Under the pieces are notes generated by a model. That model worked only from the letters and a program-made list of their open reading frames with translations, had not been told where the DNA came from and did not search any database. A stretch of DNA of 6,368 nucleotides from Legionellales bacterium (GTDB taxonomy: Bacteria > Pseudomonadota > Gammaproteobacteria > PIVX01), in the NCBI GenBank assembly GCA_013215905.1, contig JABSQI010000105.1, positions 1-6,368 on the forward strand, given 5' to 3'. Below, in pieces: positions 5,968-6,368 of the stretch. Within the stretch, counting starts at the first letter, position 1. The number at the start of each line of letters is the position of its first letter. The position numbers and the translations under genes are program-made.

Positions 5968-6043
5968 ATGGATTGTCCCCATTGTGAATCAAATAATATT
6001 TATAAATGCTCAACTAGGTTATAAGCAGTATCTTTGTCAGTCA
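5968..6043 (+). pseudogene. Truncated, frameshifted InsA-like zinc-ribbon transposase fragment
   Basis: The ATG at 5968 follows an AGGA ribosome binding site and reads MDCPHCESNNIYKCSTRL before a stop at 6022-6024. The CPHC pair is the first half of a zinc ribbon, as in the N-terminus of IS1-family InsA. Shifting frame after the arginine codon at 6016-6018 gives YKQYLCQS (6020-6043), which looks like the second half of the same ribbon. A one-base insertion or two-base deletion therefore broke the gene, and homology ends before the second cysteine of that half. InsA normally has about 90 residues, so most is missing. Another zinc-ribbon protein is possible, because the DNA-binding helices that would confirm InsA are gone. 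It meets the hicB remnant tail to tail. Confidence 0.5.
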
Positions 6044-6052
6044 TTAAGTATG

Positions 6053-6298
6053 TCATTTCTCTTGTTGTTTAAAACTATCAGCAAAAAAATCTGGGCTATT
6101 TGCTGCTTCCTCTAGAGCTTTTTTTGTAAATATATTTATGGACATATTATTTTCTTTAGCAGCAACGGCTATTTTCCTATGCAATTATTGCCCTACCCTA
6201 ATATTATAATTTCCCTTAAATGGAATTTCAGGCTTAACATTTCTTTCTCTACACAACTCAATATAATCATAAACAGCCTATTGAAATGCTTCTTTAAT
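6053..6298 (-). pseudogene. Decayed HicB-family antitoxin, C-terminal part
   Basis: On the minus strand one frame reads IKEAFQ, stop, AVYDYIELCRERNVKPEIPF, KGNYNIRVGQ, stop, LHRKIAVAAKENNMSINIF, TKKALEEAANS and ends at a TGA (6053-6055). This follows the end of HicB antitoxins: the AVDDYLEFC-type helix, the KPF-SG linker and the ribbon-helix-helix DNA-binding part (FNVR...LHRKLA...SLN). HicB neutralises the HicA mRNA interferase and represses the pair. The two internal stops, TAG at 6278-6280 and TAA at 6185-6187, both sit where the family usually has a glutamate codon, so a single G-to-T change explains each. The N-terminal HicB half is not recognisable upstream, and no hicA is seen. The gene is therefore dead unless the stops are suppressed. 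Confidence 0.7.
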
Positions 6299-6307
6299 CC
6301 TGCTTTG

Positions 6308-6364
6308 CTGCACAAAAATACCTAGAGAGCATGTTAGGGATGATGCTGGGCATAGCTCTAGTGC
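6308..6364. repeat. GC-richer inverted-repeat segment at the right edge
   Basis: This segment is close to half G+C, clearly richer than its surroundings. Outer arms GCAC (6310-6313) and GTGC (6361-6364), and inner arms CTAGAG (6322-6327) and CTCTAG (6356-6361), are inverted; the inner and outer right arms share one base, so both cannot form fully at once. Its minus-strand frame stays open into the hicB remnant (ALELCPASSLTCSLGIFVQQ) but does not look like HicB. It may be the end of a repeat or mobile element continuing past the window. Confidence 0.35.
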
Positions 6365-6368
6365 AATT

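Larger units (their letters stand above)
5880..6043 (+). mobile_element. Probable left-end remnant of an IS1-like element
   Basis: A zinc-ribbon InsA-like start (5968 onward) is preceded by a non-coding leader holding inverted repeats, as expected near a transposon end. A GG at 5880-5881, starting GGTTT with AAACC at 5891-5895, is a plausible terminus since IS1-family ends begin with GG, but I cannot define the true end. ATTGGTTTAAT (5877-5887) is also roughly inverted at 5945-5954. No InsB, right end or target duplication is visible; the coding part stops within the zinc ribbon, where the hicB remnant begins. Confidence 0.35.

Noticed and set aside
1..6368. CRISPR array, defence island or novel multi-gene system
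   Set aside because: There are no regular repeats with spacers, and the intact genes are individually recognisable housekeeping or stress families with separate promoters and alternating strands.

Overview
The window is strongly AT-rich and carries six intact single genes and a degraded right end. Read left to right they are: an RRM RNA-binding protein (+), SufT (-), a dicarboxylate/amino-acid:cation symporter (+), a Deg-type serine protease (-), a ribosome hibernation factor fused to a cold-shock domain (-), and a ParB protein (+). The content (signal-peptide S1C protease, short HPF with a cold-shock domain, SufT, low GC, decayed mobile and toxin-antitoxin remnants) suggests a host-associated Gram-negative, most likely a gammaproteobacterium of the Legionellales/Coxiellaceae kind. 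That placement is inference from gene families, not from a marker gene.

Layout: 1-287 is non-coding and holds a good sigma70-type promoter for the RRM gene. The RRM gene and sufT converge with an 8-base gap; sufT and the symporter diverge from a short shared intergenic region; the symporter and the protease converge with an 11-base gap. The protease and hpf both read leftward but are separated by about 270 bases with its own promoter candidate, so they need not be one operon. hpf and parB diverge from a compact AT-rich region whose promoter candidates overlap. From 5757 to the end (612 bases) no intact gene is visible. This stretch contains a strong hairpin, a frameshifted zinc-ribbon start of an IS1-like InsA gene on the plus strand, a HicB-type antitoxin remnant with two internal stops on the minus strand, and a GC-richer segment with inverted repeats at the right edge.

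Functionally the genes do not form one pathway. They are housekeeping and stress genes: RNA binding, Fe-S protein maturation, amino-acid uptake, envelope proteolysis, ribosome hibernation and chromosome or plasmid partition, next to a small zone of mobile-element decay. I see no convincing undescribed multi-gene system. The most informative oddities are a ParB without the usual ParA-contacting N-terminus, a symporter whose substrate-specificity arginine is a glutamate, a plant-DEG9-like protease with a bacterial export signal, and the layered pseudogene junction at the right end.
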